A stretch of DNA of 64,000 nt from Hyphomicrobiales bacterium (GTDB taxonomy: Bacteria > Pseudomonadota > Alphaproteobacteria > Rhizobiales > Beijerinckiaceae), in contig JAGWTW010000001.1 of NCBI GenBank assembly GCA_028868735.1, positions 84,306 to 148,305 on the forward strand, given 5' to 3'. The notes below the pieces were generated by a model. That model worked only from the letters and a program-made list of their open reading frames with translations, was not told the DNA's origin and did not search any database. This document shows positions 40,566 through 50,220 of the stretch, one piece after another (within the stretch, counting starts at the first letter, position 1; each line of letters opens with the position of its first letter). Both the position numbers and the translations under genes were made by a program.

Positions 40566-40770
40566 GCATGAAGCTGCATTTGGCCCCCCGTTCCGAGGTT
40601 GGACAGGCCTCAGCACGCCGGCGCGGCTGCGCCGACATGGGGCGCCCTCCCTGGCGCTCCACGCAAGCACGTGCCGCACGAGTTCCGCGACTGCCCATTG
40701 GCGCGTATTGCGGCGACTGTGTTGAACGCCTATAACTCAATCAGGTTCGCTTGGACGCCGCTGTCGTCGC

Positions 40771-41151
40771 ATGCTGGTTGATCTGGTCAAGAATCTCGGT
40801 TTCTTCATCGTCGCGCTCACGCTGACGTCTTTCATCGTGGGCGGAGCGAACGTGCGTCCAATTTTTGTCGCGCATAGCGCGATGCACGAAGCCCACGCAA
40901 TGTCCGTCGAACACGGTCGCCACTACTCAGGCGTGGCGGATTCCGTTGCAGGGACGACGAAACATATCAAGCACAAGACCGCTCACGCGTGTCTGGACGC
41001 CTGTTGTGGTCCGGCGGCCTGTGCTGTCCCAGCCCGGTTCGTTTCCAGCGCCAACGTCGAAATGTCCGAAGCTGAAAACATGCCGGCGCCCACGACTGCA
41101 CTCGCCAATCTAGCGCCGCCGTATCGGATCGAAAGACCTCCGCGCGTCTGA
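40771..41151 (+). CDS. small His/Cys-rich membrane or secreted protein
   Basis: A 126-residue protein. N-terminal hydrophobic segment LGFFIVALTLTSFIVGG, then a His-rich part (HSAMHEAHAMSVEHGRHY) and a Cys group HACLDACCGPAACAV. No family known to me. It precedes the lipoprotein/tolC/oxidase unit in the same direction with about 100 bases between. Likely a periplasmic metal-binding protein, by composition only. Confidence 0.62.
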   Translation: MLVDLVKNLGFFIVALTLTSFIVGGANVRPIFVAHSAMHEAHAMSVEHGRHYSGVADSVAGTTKHIKHKTAHACLDACCGPAACAVPARFVSSANVEMSEAENMPAPTTALANLAPPYRIERPPRV

Positions 41152-41254
41152 GCGATATGCAGACGAAGGAAGAGGAAAGTCCCCCCTTTTTCTGTCTGCC
41201 GCTCTAAACGCGCCGCCCGTCGGCGCCCGATCGCTCGAACTCAGGCACTTACTC

Positions 41255-41476
41255 ATGAAAATGTTGCTTGCGGGGGCCCTGTGCCTCCTGCTGGCGGCGT
41301 GCGCGCAGCCGGCGCCGCCGCAATTCGTCCGTGCGGCCGACGCCAGCGTCTCGGTCGGCGCGCTTTCGCTCGGGAACGCGACCGCCGGAACGACAGACTT
41401 TCGCCCCGCATCGCCCGGCGACTGGGGCGCCGTGAATCGCCGCGTGACGCCGAAGCCCAAGGAGGCCCAGCCATGA
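41255..41476 (+). CDS. small lipoprotein
   Basis: A 73-residue protein with a lipobox LLLAACAQ (Cys about residue 17) and a short mature part. Its stop overlaps the start of the TolC-like gene as ATGA. Possibly a structural partner of the outer-membrane protein encoded next; function unknown. Confidence 0.7.
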   Translation: MKMLLAGALCLLLAACAQPAPPQFVRAADASVSVGALSLGNATAGTTDFRPASPGDWGAVNRRVTPKPKEAQP

Positions 41477-42903
41477 CCCGCATACTCGCGGTAGCGCTCC
41501 TGCCGGTAGCGACGCTACTCGCCGGTTGCGCTTCGTTCTCTCCAGATGGCGGCATGTCCGCCGTCGCCGGCCGCGTAGGCGCGGAAACCCGGCTCGACGT
41601 CGTCAAGGTCGCCGACGATTCACAGGACGCGGTCGCCAAAGATCATGCGCACGCCCTTCTCAGACGGGGGCTGACCGCGGATCGGGCCGTCCAGATCGCA
41701 TTTCTGCGAAACAAGGGCCTGCAGAGCGCCTACAACGATCTCGGCATATCCGAAGCCCGGTACGTGGAAGACAGTCTGCCACCCAACCCGAGCGCCTCGA
41801 TACTGAGCGTGCGCGGCTTCATGATGCTCGATATCGAGCGCCGCCTCGCCGTCGACCTGCTCTCGCTCGCGACCCTGCCCGCACGGCAGGAGATCGCCGA
41901 GACGCGATGGCGGTTGGCGCGGCAGACTGCGATCTCCGACACCCTGCGGCTCGCCGCCGATGTCCGCCGGCAATACTGGAAAGCCGTGGCTGCGCGCGCG
42001 CAGGTCGGACATCTGACGCAGGCGCGCGCGACGGTCGAGGCGACGGCGGAACTCGCGCACAAGCTCGGCGAGACCGGCGCCATGCCGAAGCTCGATCAGG
42101 CGCGGGAATTCGCCTTCTACACCGAACTTTCCGCGCAACTCGCCCGCGCCCGGACACAGGAAAAAGTCGAGAAGGAACGGTTGACGCGGCTGATGGGCCT
42201 GTGGGGCGAAGACACAGGCTTCGCTGTCCCGGCCTCGTTGCCGCGCCTGCCGCGTCGACTGCAGCCGTATCGCGATCTCGAATCCACCGCCCTCGCCAAG
42301 CGTGTAGACATAGCCATGGCGCGCACCGATCTGGAACGCACCGCCAAGTCGCTTGGCCTCACGCAAGCGACGCGCTTCGTCAACGCCCTTAGCCTGTCGG
42401 GCGCGGAAAACGCTTCCTGGGCGACAAAGGTAGACCCGAGCGGCGCAACCACGTCCGAGAGGTCGCGATTGCGTGGCTTCGAAGCCGCATTCGAAATCCC
42501 CATCTTCGATTTCGGACAAGCGCGCGGGCGAGAGGCGGAGGAGATCTACATGCGCGCCGTTAATCGCCTCGTCGAGAAGGGGGTGAACGCCCGATCGGAG
42601 GTTCGTGAGGCCTACACGGCCTACCGCGGATCATTTGACGTGGCCCGCCTTTACATGTCTCGAATCCTACCATTGCGCAAGACAATCCAGGACGAGTCGC
42701 TGCTGCGCTACAACGGCATGCTCACCGACTTGTTCGTCTTGCTTCAGGATGCCCGTGCGCGAGTCCAGAGCAACGTCGCCGCGATCGATGCGCAGCGCGA
42801 CTTCTTCATAGCCGAAACGAATCTGAACGCAGCGATGCTGGGTGCAGGATTGGGCGGTGCGGATGCGGCGCCGTCGACCGTTGCGGCCAATGCGGCGGAT
42901 TGA
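41473..42903 (+). CDS. TolC-family outer-membrane efflux lipoprotein
   Basis: A 476-residue TolC/NodT-type protein with its own lipobox (LLAGCASF, Cys about 19). Two long helical halves (AQVGHLTQARATVEATAELA; AREFAFYTELSAQLARARTQ; later SEVREAYTAYRGSFDVARLY) form the trimeric tunnel. It is followed by a multicopper oxidase. The HME-RND/fusion-protein pair at 51171-55483 has no outer-membrane gene beside it, so this protein may be its partner. Confidence 0.87.
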   Translation: MTRILAVALLPVATLLAGCASFSPDGGMSAVAGRVGAETRLDVVKVADDSQDAVAKDHAHALLRRGLTADRAVQIAFLRNKGLQSAYNDLGISEARYVEDSLPPNPSASILSVRGFMMLDIERRLAVDLLSLATLPARQEIAETRWRLARQTAISDTLRLAADVRRQYWKAVAARAQVGHLTQARATVEATAELAHKLGETGAMPKLDQAREFAFYTELSAQLARARTQEKVEKERLTRLMGLWGEDTGFAVPASLPRLPRRLQPYRDLESTALAKRVDIAMARTDLERTAKSLGLTQATRFVNALSLSGAENASWATKVDPSGATTSERSRLRGFEAAFEIPIFDFGQARGREAEEIYMRAVNRLVEKGVNARSEVREAYTAYRGSFDVARLYMSRILPLRKTIQDESLLRYNGMLTDLFVLLQDARARVQSNVAAIDAQRDFFIAETNLNAAMLGAGLGGADAAPSTVAANAAD

Positions 42904-42913
42904 GGAGGCGGAG

Positions 42914-44305
42914 ATGTTTTCAAGACGACAGTTTTTTCCTGCCGCCGCCGCAATGTCTGCGGTGTCGAGTTCTTTGATCTCAGGACGCGCGGCGGCGGCG
43001 ATCCCCGAAGCCGCTTCGGCGAAGGACGCTACAACGCAAGCGCCGTTGGCGCCTGCGATCGGCCCCGACTACAACCCTGTCGTTACGCTCAACGGCTGGA
43101 CGCTGCCGTGGCGCATGAACGGCGATTGGAAGGAATTCCATCTCGTCGCCGAACCCGTCGTACGCGAAATGGCGCCGGGCATGAAAGCATATCTTTGGGG
43201 CTACAACGGCCAGTCGCCCGGACCGACGATCGAGGCGGTGGAAGGCGATAAGGTTCGCATCTTCGTCACTAATCGCTTGCCGGAACACACCGCGGTGCAC
43301 TGGCACGGCCAGCGGCTGCCGAACGGCATGGACGGCGTCTCTGGCCTGACCCAGCCCGGGATCAAGCCAGGACAGACGTTCGTCTATGAGTTCCAGCTGC
43401 GGCGCGCGGGTACGTTCATGTATCACCCGCACGCCGATGAGATGACGCAGATGGCCATGGGGATGATGGGTCTATTCATCGTCCATCCGCGCGATCCCGC
43501 CGAGCGACGCGTCGATCGTGATTTCTGTTTCCTCATGAATGCATTCGACATCGAACCTGGCAGCTATGTGCCCAAAGTCAACACGATGCTCGATTTCAAT
43601 CTATGGGCCTGGAACAGCCGCGTCTTCCCCGGCATCGATCCTCTCGTGGCCGCGCGGGGCGACAAGGTGCGCGTGCGCATTGGGAACCTGACCATGACGA
43701 ACCATCCGATCCACATCCACGGTCATGAGTTCACGGTCACTGGCACGGACGGCGGTTTCGTGCCGCCCGGCGCTGCATGGCCGGAAGTGACCGTCGACGT
43801 GGCGGTCGGTCAGATGCGCGCCATCGAGTTCGTCGCGGATGAACTCGGCGACTGGGCGATGCATTGCCACAAGTCCCATCACACGATGAATGCGATGGGG
43901 CACACGGTCAAAACCTACATCGGCCTCGATCTGAAGAGCATGCAACGCAAGATCGGGCGCATCGCCCCGGGCTACATGACGATGGGCGAGCGCGGCATGG
44001 CGGACATGGGCGCGATGGAGATGCCACTGCCAGACAACACGCTACCGATGATGACGGGTTATGCGCAGTTCGGGCCGGTCGAGATGGGCGGCATGTTCTC
44101 GGTGCTGAAGGTGCGCGAGGGGATTTCGCACGGGGACTACAAGGACCCCGGCTGGTACAAGCATCCCGAAGGAACCGTGGCGCATCTGGTGCGCGAGAGC
44201 GAGGCTGCCACGGCGCCACGTGCGCAAAACGCCCGCGATCCGAAATCCACGAAGTTCGATGTGCGCGCCATTAAGCCTGGACACGGGCATGGCGGCCACG
44301 AATAG
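42914..44305 (+). CDS. multicopper oxidase (CopA-type)
   Basis: A 463-residue oxidase. Motifs: VHWHGQRLPNGMDG (128-141), MYHPHADEMTQMAMG (169-183), NHPIHIHGHEF and MHCHKSHHTMN. A Tat-like signal (FSRRQFFPAAAAMSAVSSS). The C-terminal region is Met-rich (GERGMADMGAMEMP). It differs in sequence from the oxidase at 31388, so the window holds two unrelated lineages. Oxidises Cu(I) in the periplasm. GAGGAGG box before ATG 42914. Confidence 0.9.
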   Translation: MFSRRQFFPAAAAMSAVSSSLISGRAAAAIPEAASAKDATTQAPLAPAIGPDYNPVVTLNGWTLPWRMNGDWKEFHLVAEPVVREMAPGMKAYLWGYNGQSPGPTIEAVEGDKVRIFVTNRLPEHTAVHWHGQRLPNGMDGVSGLTQPGIKPGQTFVYEFQLRRAGTFMYHPHADEMTQMAMGMMGLFIVHPRDPAERRVDRDFCFLMNAFDIEPGSYVPKVNTMLDFNLWAWNSRVFPGIDPLVAARGDKVRVRIGNLTMTNHPIHIHGHEFTVTGTDGGFVPPGAAWPEVTVDVAVGQMRAIEFVADELGDWAMHCHKSHHTMNAMGHTVKTYIGLDLKSMQRKIGRIAPGYMTMGERGMADMGAMEMPLPDNTLPMMTGYAQFGPVEMGGMFSVLKVREGISHGDYKDPGWYKHPEGTVAHLVRESEAATAPRAQNARDPKSTKFDVRAIKPGHGHGGHE

Positions 44306-44349
44306 GGGCGCGATGCTCCCTGCGATCTTCGACTCTAGAGGAGACCAAT

Positions 44350-44643
44350 ATGAACAGACTGATATCGCTTGCAGCTTCGATCGTCCTTGCCACATCCGTG
44401 GCCGCTGTCGCACAAAGTACTCCATTCGTCGCAGGAAAGATCGTCAAGGTCGATACGTCGGCTGGAAAGATCACGATCGACCATCAACCGATCCCGAATC
44501 TCGACATGGGAGCGATGACCATGGTGTATCGCGCGGCCGACCCCGCTTTGCTCAAGGCTGTTAAAGCCGGTGAGAAGGTCAGGTTCAAAGCCGATTCGGT
44601 GAACGGGCAGCTGACCGTCACCGCGATCGAGAAAGCGAAGTAG
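44350..44643 (+). CDS. cusF: CusF-like copper-binding protein
   Basis: A 97-residue protein. Signal peptide (1-21, ending VAAVAQ), then the CusF fold with the Cu(I)/Ag(I) site: His in ITIDHQPIPN and Met residues in LDMGAMTMVYRAAD. It delivers metal to RND pumps or binds it directly. AGGAG box 9 bases before ATG. Followed by a strong hairpin at 44701-44735. Confidence 0.9.
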   Translation: MNRLISLAASIVLATSVAAVAQSTPFVAGKIVKVDTSAGKITIDHQPIPNLDMGAMTMVYRAADPALLKAVKAGEKVRFKADSVNGQLTVTAIEKAK

Positions 44644-44700
44644 GCGGCTGTCGGCTTCACTGCCCCTTCGGAATTGGCGTCAAGCGAATGAAGCGATCTC

Positions 44701-44735
44701 GATCGCAACACCTCGGATGCCGGAGTGTTGCGATC
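44701..44735 (+). terminator. long-stem hairpin after cusF
   Basis: GATCGCAACAC (44701-44711) pairs perfectly with GTGTTGCGATC (44725-44735): an 11-bp stem with a 13-nt loop that itself contains CGG/CCG. It lies 58 bases after the cusF stop. No T-run follows, so termination may be Rho-assisted, or the hairpin may stabilise the message. Confidence 0.5.
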
Positions 44736-44963
44736 ACGTTGTGACGAAAATTCCACCGACCTGCGAACGAGTGCGGTCCGGCATCGCCGGAAGCTGGATT
44801 ATTCGCCCGATGAGGAACTTTCCTTCCGGAAAGATACAACCGCATCGAAACGAGCTTGGTTACGGAGAGGGCGACTTCGGCGCTGCGGGCGCGCAATCAT
44901 ACGCGCGGGAGCAGAATTTCCATGGACGCGTGCAAGTTGTCCCACCACGAACAGGTGTAGCGC

Positions 44964-45332
44964 ATGACCTTTCATCAGAACCCAGCTTCGGCGTTTATCT
45001 TCGGAACTATCATACTGCTCCCCATAACGGCGCTGGCACATCCGAAGCTTGTGCGTTCGAACCCCGCCGAGAACGCGAAAATCGAGGCGCCGCAATCTGT
45101 ATCTGTCTGGTTTTCTGAAAAAATCCAGCCGGTCTTCAACAAGATCGAGGTGATCGATGCGAAAGGCGCGCACTTCGAGGCGGGTAAGCCAGCCATAGAC
45201 AGCGCCGACGGGACGCTCATGCACGTTCGCGTGAAGCAACTCCGGCCAGGCTCCTACAGCGTTCGCTGGCGCGCTTCCGGGGCCGATAGCCATGCGATGC
45301 AGGGATCGTTCAGCTTTCAGGTGCTTCCGTGA
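44964..45332 (+). CDS. copC: periplasmic copper-binding protein CopC
   Basis: A 122-residue CopC. Signal peptide (cut at ALA-HPKL), so the mature protein starts with the His that binds Cu(II). Conserved strands: LVRSNPAENAKIEAPQSVSV, WFSEKIQPVFNKIEV, and GSYSVRWRASGADSHAMQGS. Overlaps copD by four bases (GTGA). Passes copper to CopD or stores it. Confidence 0.92.
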   Translation: MTFHQNPASAFIFGTIILLPITALAHPKLVRSNPAENAKIEAPQSVSVWFSEKIQPVFNKIEVIDAKGAHFEAGKPAIDSADGTLMHVRVKQLRPGSYSVRWRASGADSHAMQGSFSFQVLP

Positions 45333-46234
45333 CCGGTGAATGGCTCGCGCTGGTTGTTGCGCGCTGGTTGAATTTCACCGCCGTCGCAGGGCTTATGGGT
45401 ATGGCCCTTTTTTCCGTCTACGCGCCGTCAGAAGGACGGCGTGCTTTTCTCGCCCAACCTGCGACGGCCAGACTGTTTGTCGCAGGAGGCGCATTGGCGC
45501 TGATCTCGACGCTCGCCTGGGCGGCTGGGGCGCTGGTCACTATGACGGGTGATCCGTCGAGTCTTTGGGAAGCCGGCGATTGGTCGGCCTTCCTGTTCGA
45601 AACGAGTTTCGGGTCGGCGTGGGTCGCGAGGATCATGCTCGGTGTTCTGATGACAACGATCGTCGTCGCCACGCGTGGGCGAAGCGCCTTTGCGGTCATC
45701 GTTGCGCTCGCCGCCAGCCTCCTCTTTAGCCAAGCATGGGTTGGTCACGTCGCGTCGATCGCAGTTCCGATCCGATGGGCCATCACGATTGCATATGCAT
45801 TGCACGTGTGGGGCGCAGCCGTCTGGTTCGGCGGCCTAATCTGTCTCCTCCTCGTCATGACGGGCTCTCGACGTCTTGCCCCCCTCGAGCGCAAGAGCCT
45901 TGAACCTGTCCTGGAGAGATTCTCGAGCGTCGGTTTGGCAGCGGTCCTCGCAATTCTGTTCGGCGGGGCAATCAATGTGGCGGCGCACGGAAATCCGTTG
46001 CCGTCGATGCTGCTCGACTCGGGTTGGGGGCGAACGCTCCTTGTAAAATTGGCGCTGGTCGCGGCCATGATCGCACTCGCTTGCGTCAACCGCTTTCTTT
46101 TGATGCCCCGCCTGTCGAAGGGAGAGGCGTCAGCGTTCCCGGCGCTCGTTCGCAGCGTCGTGTTCGAGCAGGTTCTTGCGGTAACAGTTCTTGCTGTCAC
46201 GGCGACGCTCGGGATTCTGGATCCGTCCAATTAG
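45329..46234 (+). CDS. copD: copper resistance membrane protein CopD
   Basis: A 301-residue inner-membrane protein with about eight helices. Typical segments: LNFTAVAGLMGMALFSVYAP, SFGSAWVARIMLGVLM, YALHVWGAAVWFGGLI (with the metal-site His), and GWGRTLLVKLALVAAMIALA. CopD is thought to work with CopC in copper uptake or transfer to the cytoplasm. GTG start overlapping copC. Confidence 0.9.
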   Translation: MTGEWLALVVARWLNFTAVAGLMGMALFSVYAPSEGRRAFLAQPATARLFVAGGALALISTLAWAAGALVTMTGDPSSLWEAGDWSAFLFETSFGSAWVARIMLGVLMTTIVVATRGRSAFAVIVALAASLLFSQAWVGHVASIAVPIRWAITIAYALHVWGAAVWFGGLICLLLVMTGSRRLAPLERKSLEPVLERFSSVGLAAVLAILFGGAINVAAHGNPLPSMLLDSGWGRTLLVKLALVAAMIALACVNRFLLMPRLSKGEASAFPALVRSVVFEQVLAVTVLAVTATLGILDPSN

Positions 46235-46289
46235 ACGAATTGGCGGCGTGAGAGTTTGCGCCAACGGTCCGTCGTCTAAGGAGGAACAC

Positions 46290-46691
46290 ATGATAATTTT
46301 AGAAAGGTCCACCATCTTTGGATTGACGCTCAGCGTAGCAATGCAAGTCACAGCATTCGCGAAACCCACCATCTTCGATTTCTACGAATATCAGCAGAGG
46401 ATTCGCGCCGAGTCGACTTCGTCTCACGAGCATCCCTGGCTCCGCGCTACCGTCAGGGCGGTCGATCGAGCCAGAAGACGGGTCAGGATCACCCATGTCC
46501 CTGCACCCGCATTAGGTATGCCGGCCATGACGATGACGCTGGACGCCGCCGCGAGCGTCGACTTCTCCCGCTTCAAGGCCGGTACGCTCATCGAGCTTAG
46601 AATCAGCAAGCTCAACGGTTCCGTGAAGATCACGGACGTTCGAACACGCAGTTCGGGAGGGCGCGCTCGTCGGCCAAGTGTGACGAAATAG
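46290..46691 (+). CDS. CusF-like protein, second copy
   Basis: A 133-residue protein. Signal peptide (LTLSVAMQVTAFA), a linker, then a CusF domain HVPAPALGMPAMTMTLDAAA with the Met-x-Met site and a basic tail. The extra segment before the domain (FYEYQQRIRAESTSSHEHPW) is not in classical CusF and has His residues. AAGGAGG box before ATG 46290. Last gene of the copper unit. Confidence 0.82.
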   Translation: MIILERSTIFGLTLSVAMQVTAFAKPTIFDFYEYQQRIRAESTSSHEHPWLRATVRAVDRARRRVRITHVPAPALGMPAMTMTLDAAASVDFSRFKAGTLIELRISKLNGSVKITDVRTRSSGGRARRPSVTK

Positions 46692-46759
46692 AAGGCAACA
46701 ATTGGATACTCAAGCAGAGCGCTCGACCCATTTTCATTGTGGTGACGTCAATTGTTTTG

Positions 46760-46783
46760 TGTCAGCAGGAAGGGCTGCTGACA
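46760..46783 (+). terminator. hairpin after the second CusF gene
   Basis: TGTCAGCAG (46760-46768) pairs perfectly with CTGCTGACA (46775-46783), loop GAAGGG. It is 69 bases after the stop of the CusF-like gene. No T-run follows. Confidence 0.45.
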
Positions 46784-47513
46784 CTCCGTGAGTTGTTCTC
46801 ATAGGTGAAGACGGCGAACAGGATACGGTCCATGCCTGTCCTGTCCTGGAAAATTCCTATGGGCGGCGCTCGCCTATGTCCAGGCCGGCCTGCGGAAGCT
46901 CGATCATTAAAATCGCGCGGCAGTTGCCCGAGACCCGCCATTAGATCATCACGGGGGGTCGCCAGCCGTCGCGATGCACAAGCGATGAAGGTATTGTCGT
47001 TGCCGCCGCTCGCGGGCGACCTTGGTCAGGCGCGGGCGCTTGTCAGATGATCTGCCCTTCAGTCGGTCGTCAATGATTGCGTCGTGAGCGGCGGTGGTCC
47101 TGACCGTTGTCGCGCAACTCCCGCAATCCACCCTCCGCCCCGGTTCCGAACGTCCGCTGCCTTCAGCGCCGGGACAAAGGGCCGAGCTCCGCAAGGCGCG
47201 CATTTTGAAGGTTTGCGGATGCCGCCTGCACATAAACTCATACAACGGCGCCGAACCGATCCAACAATTTGCTAAATGGTGGCGTACGCGTCATCTGTTA
47301 ATGGCGAGCGTACTCGCGCAGTTATTGAGCGCGATCCGTCATTTCAACGAACGGTTCGCTGAAATCTCTCCGCATCCACTGCGCTGTGCAGCGTCTTCGC
47401 GAGCGCGGCGATCGAGATTTCAAGACGCTGCGCATCGCCAGAGCATTGGCGCTCGTCTCCTGCCCAGGTACCTTCTGTGGGCCTGGGTCCGAAAGCGACG
47501 ACCGGAGGAGAAC
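46784..47513. other. 730-nt spacer before the HtrA gene, no supported gene
   Basis: No reading frame gives a recognisable protein. Mixed codon patterns suggest decayed sequence. The HtrA gene starts at 47514 after an AGGAG box. Confidence 0.4.
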
Positions 47514-48995
47514 ATGAATTCAATTGCGCGCGTTGCGGCGATCCTGTTCCTGTTGATCGGCGTCGACCCGGCGCAGGCCCAAAATCGAACGAATCCCCTG
47601 CCTGACGTGATCGCGGCCGCGCTGCCCTCGGTTGTGTCGATCACGACCAAGGCGCTCGCCAATCCCGCAGACAAGAAGGTCGATCTCGCGACGGCGAAGG
47701 CGCAGGAAAGCTTCGGCTCGGGCTTCGTCATCGATCCGGCCGGCTACATTGCGACCAACCGTCATGTGGTGGACGGCGCCTTCGACGTCATCGTCACCCT
47801 GTCCGACGGCACGCGCCTCAACGCGGACATCATCGGCAAGGGCCGCAAGTACGATATCGCGCTGCTCAAGGTGAACGCGCACCGGCTATTGCCGGCGGTG
47901 ACCTTCGCTGACAGCTACAAGCTCAAGCTCGGGGACAGGCTCTTCGTGATCGGCAATCCCTACGGGCTCGGCGTCTCCGTCAGCTCCGGCATCGTCAGCG
48001 CGCTCGCCCGCAATCTGGGCCTGACCCAGTTCGACCGCTTCATCCAGACGGACGCCGCGATCAACCACGGCAATTCCGGCGGCCCCCTCTTCGATCTCGA
48101 CGGCAAGGTCGTGGGCATGTCGACGGCGCTCTACACGGGCGGCGTCCAGAAGGGCGGCTCGATCGGCATCGGCTTCGCCATTCCCTCCTCCATCGCCCAG
48201 GAACTCCTCTCCGTCATCCGCCAGTACGGCTACATCCGCGCGGGCTCCTTCGAACTTGACACACGCAACGTGACGGCTGACATCGCCGCCTCGCTCGGCA
48301 TCGCCCAACAGGGCGTGATCGTCCTCGACGTCGCCGACGACAGTCCGGCGAAGGGTCGCCTGCTCCCCGGAGATGTAATTCTGGCGCTCGACGGCGTGCC
48401 GGTTGTGGATGTCGACCAGATCTATACAAAGGTCGCCGAGAGCCTCGGCCATACGTTCGACGTGCGCTACTGGCGCCATGGCAAGACGAGCGAAGTCGAG
48501 GTGCAGTCAGTGCAATGGGCCGACGAAAAGCCGGTGGCGACGCCGACTTCGCCGCTCGAAACAAAGGACGCCGAGCCCATGCATTTCGGGGTCGACGTGG
48601 CGCCGCTCACCGATGCCTTGCGCGCGCAATTCAGCCTGCCGAAAGACGAAATGGGCGTGGTCGTCACAGGCGTTCAACCCGATTCACCGGGCGGAGCGGC
48701 GGGCTTCAGTGTCGGCGACGTCATCGAGCAGACGCAGGTTGGCCCCTATGTGATGACGTGGAATCCGCAAGAGACCGAACCAAGCATGCCGATGGGCCAG
48801 ATGATGGAAGGCTCCGGCGATCGTGCGAGCGCCATGTTGAAGGGCATGCCTGCACGGATGCGAGATATGATGACGCGTCGGCAAGCGCGCATGAGCGAAC
48901 TCAAGAAGCAGGGCTGGCCCAATGTGCTCGTGCTGGTTCGCGGCGCGCACGGTCGCCGCTTCGTCACGATGCGGCTTCAGGACTGGGTGGAGTGA
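47514..48995 (+). CDS. HtrA/DegP-type periplasmic serine protease
   Basis: A 493-residue protease. Signal peptide 1-22 (ending AQAQ). Triad: His 84 (TNRHVVDG), Asp 114 (KYDIALLKV), Ser 188 (HGNSGGPL). Two PDZ domains follow (about 250-340 and 355-400). The C-terminal tail is unusual: MPMGQMMEGSG, MLKGMPARMRDMMTRRQARM, rich in Met. It would degrade or refold proteins damaged by metal stress; the tail could bind metal. AGGAGAAC box before ATG. Confidence 0.87.
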   Translation: MNSIARVAAILFLLIGVDPAQAQNRTNPLPDVIAAALPSVVSITTKALANPADKKVDLATAKAQESFGSGFVIDPAGYIATNRHVVDGAFDVIVTLSDGTRLNADIIGKGRKYDIALLKVNAHRLLPAVTFADSYKLKLGDRLFVIGNPYGLGVSVSSGIVSALARNLGLTQFDRFIQTDAAINHGNSGGPLFDLDGKVVGMSTALYTGGVQKGGSIGIGFAIPSSIAQELLSVIRQYGYIRAGSFELDTRNVTADIAASLGIAQQGVIVLDVADDSPAKGRLLPGDVILALDGVPVVDVDQIYTKVAESLGHTFDVRYWRHGKTSEVEVQSVQWADEKPVATPTSPLETKDAEPMHFGVDVAPLTDALRAQFSLPKDEMGVVVTGVQPDSPGGAAGFSVGDVIEQTQVGPYVMTWNPQETEPSMPMGQMMEGSGDRASAMLKGMPARMRDMMTRRQARMSELKKQGWPNVLVLVRGAHGRRFVTMRLQDWVE

Positions 48996-49155
48996 GCGCA
49001 TCGCCGTTTCGAAGCCGGACGAGGTCTGTCCGCACGGCGGCCGATCGCCCGGAAGGCGACCTTCGGCCGGCGGCGGAGGCGCCGCTGCGGACGGAACAGC
49101 GGCAGTCGGGCCGGACAGAGCGCGACGCGCTCACCTCCGCGCGTTAGAGTTGGGC

Positions 49156-50220
49156 ATGTCGCAATCTCGCGCATCGCATTTGTGGCCGGGCGTTCCTCTG
49201 GCGCTCGCCTCGGCGGTCCTGTTCGGCGCCTCCACGCCGTTCTCCAAACTGCTGCTGGGCGTGCTCGATCCGCAGATGCTCGCCGGCGCCATGTATCTCG
49301 GCGCGGGCGTCGGCCTCGCGGTCGTTCATGCAGGCCGGGCCGCCTTCGGCATCGCGGCGCCCGAGGCGCCGCTCCGGCGCGCCGATTTCCCTTGCCTCGC
49401 CGCGGTCGTCGCCTTCGGCGGCGTAGCCGGCTCGCTATTCCTGATGCTCGGGCTCGCGCGGACGACGGCCTCATCCGGATCGCTGCTGCTCAATCTCGAA
49501 GGGCTGGCGACCATGGCTATCGCCTGGGTCGTCTTTCGCGAGAACGTCGACCGCCGTCTGCTGCTTGGAGCGGCCGCCATTCTTGCGGGCGCCGTCATCC
49601 TGTCGTGGCAGGGCGCGGGCCTGCGTGCGGATGCGGGGGGCCTGCTGATTGCGGCCGCCTGTCTGGCCTGGGGGATCGACAACAACCTCACGCGCAAGCT
49701 CTCCGCGGCGGACCCGGTTCTCATCGCGCTTGTGAAAGGTCTCGCCGCGGGCGCGGTCAACATGTCGCTCGCGCTCTTGCGCGGCGTCGGCCCGCCGCCG
49801 TCGACCGCGCTCGCTGCCGCGGCGCTCGTCGGCTTTCTCGGCGTCGGCGTCAGCCTGGTTCTGTTCGTGATCGCCCTGCGCCACCTCGGGAGCGCGCGAA
49901 CCGGCGCCTATTTCTCGCTCGCGCCCTTCATCGGCGCGATTTTCGCGCTCGGGCTGCTGCGCGAGCAGGCTTCGGCCCAGCTTGTCGTCGCAGGAGCGCT
50001 CATGGGCTTCGGCCTATGGCTCCACCTGGCCGAGCGCCACGATCACGTGCACGACCACGAGGCGCTGGAACACGAACACAGGCATGTCCACGACGCCCAT
50101 CATCAGCACGTCCACGCCGGTCCGACGACCGAACCGCATTCCCACCGGCACCGGCACGAGCCGATGCGGCACAAGCACTTCCATTTTCCGGACCTGCATC
50201 ACCGACACGACCACGAGTGA
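49156..50220 (+). CDS. EamA/DMT-family transporter with His-rich tail
   Basis: A 354-residue protein. Ten helices in two EamA repeats (about 10-290): LALASAVLFGASTPFSKLLL; later GAYFSLAPFIGAIFALGLLR. The C-terminal 65 residues are soluble and extremely His-rich (ERHDHVHDHEALEHEHRHVH, then HDAHHQHVH and RHKHFHFPDLHHRHDHE), as in zinc/nickel/cobalt transporters. Likely exports a divalent metal or a metal-complexing metabolite. GTG/ATG choice: ATG 49156. Confidence 0.82.
   Translation: MSQSRASHLWPGVPLALASAVLFGASTPFSKLLLGVLDPQMLAGAMYLGAGVGLAVVHAGRAAFGIAAPEAPLRRADFPCLAAVVAFGGVAGSLFLMLGLARTTASSGSLLLNLEGLATMAIAWVVFRENVDRRLLLGAAAILAGAVILSWQGAGLRADAGGLLIAAACLAWGIDNNLTRKLSAADPVLIALVKGLAAGAVNMSLALLRGVGPPPSTALAAAALVGFLGVGVSLVLFVIALRHLGSARTGAYFSLAPFIGAIFALGLLREQASAQLVVAGALMGFGLWLHLAERHDHVHDHEALEHEHRHVHDAHHQHVHAGPTTEPHSHRHRHEPMRHKHFHFPDLHHRHDHE

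Noticed and set aside
46949..47480. Fragments resembling transposase or integrase pieces before the HtrA gene
   Set aside because: Only short Arg-rich stretches; no catalytic motif, no terminal repeats.
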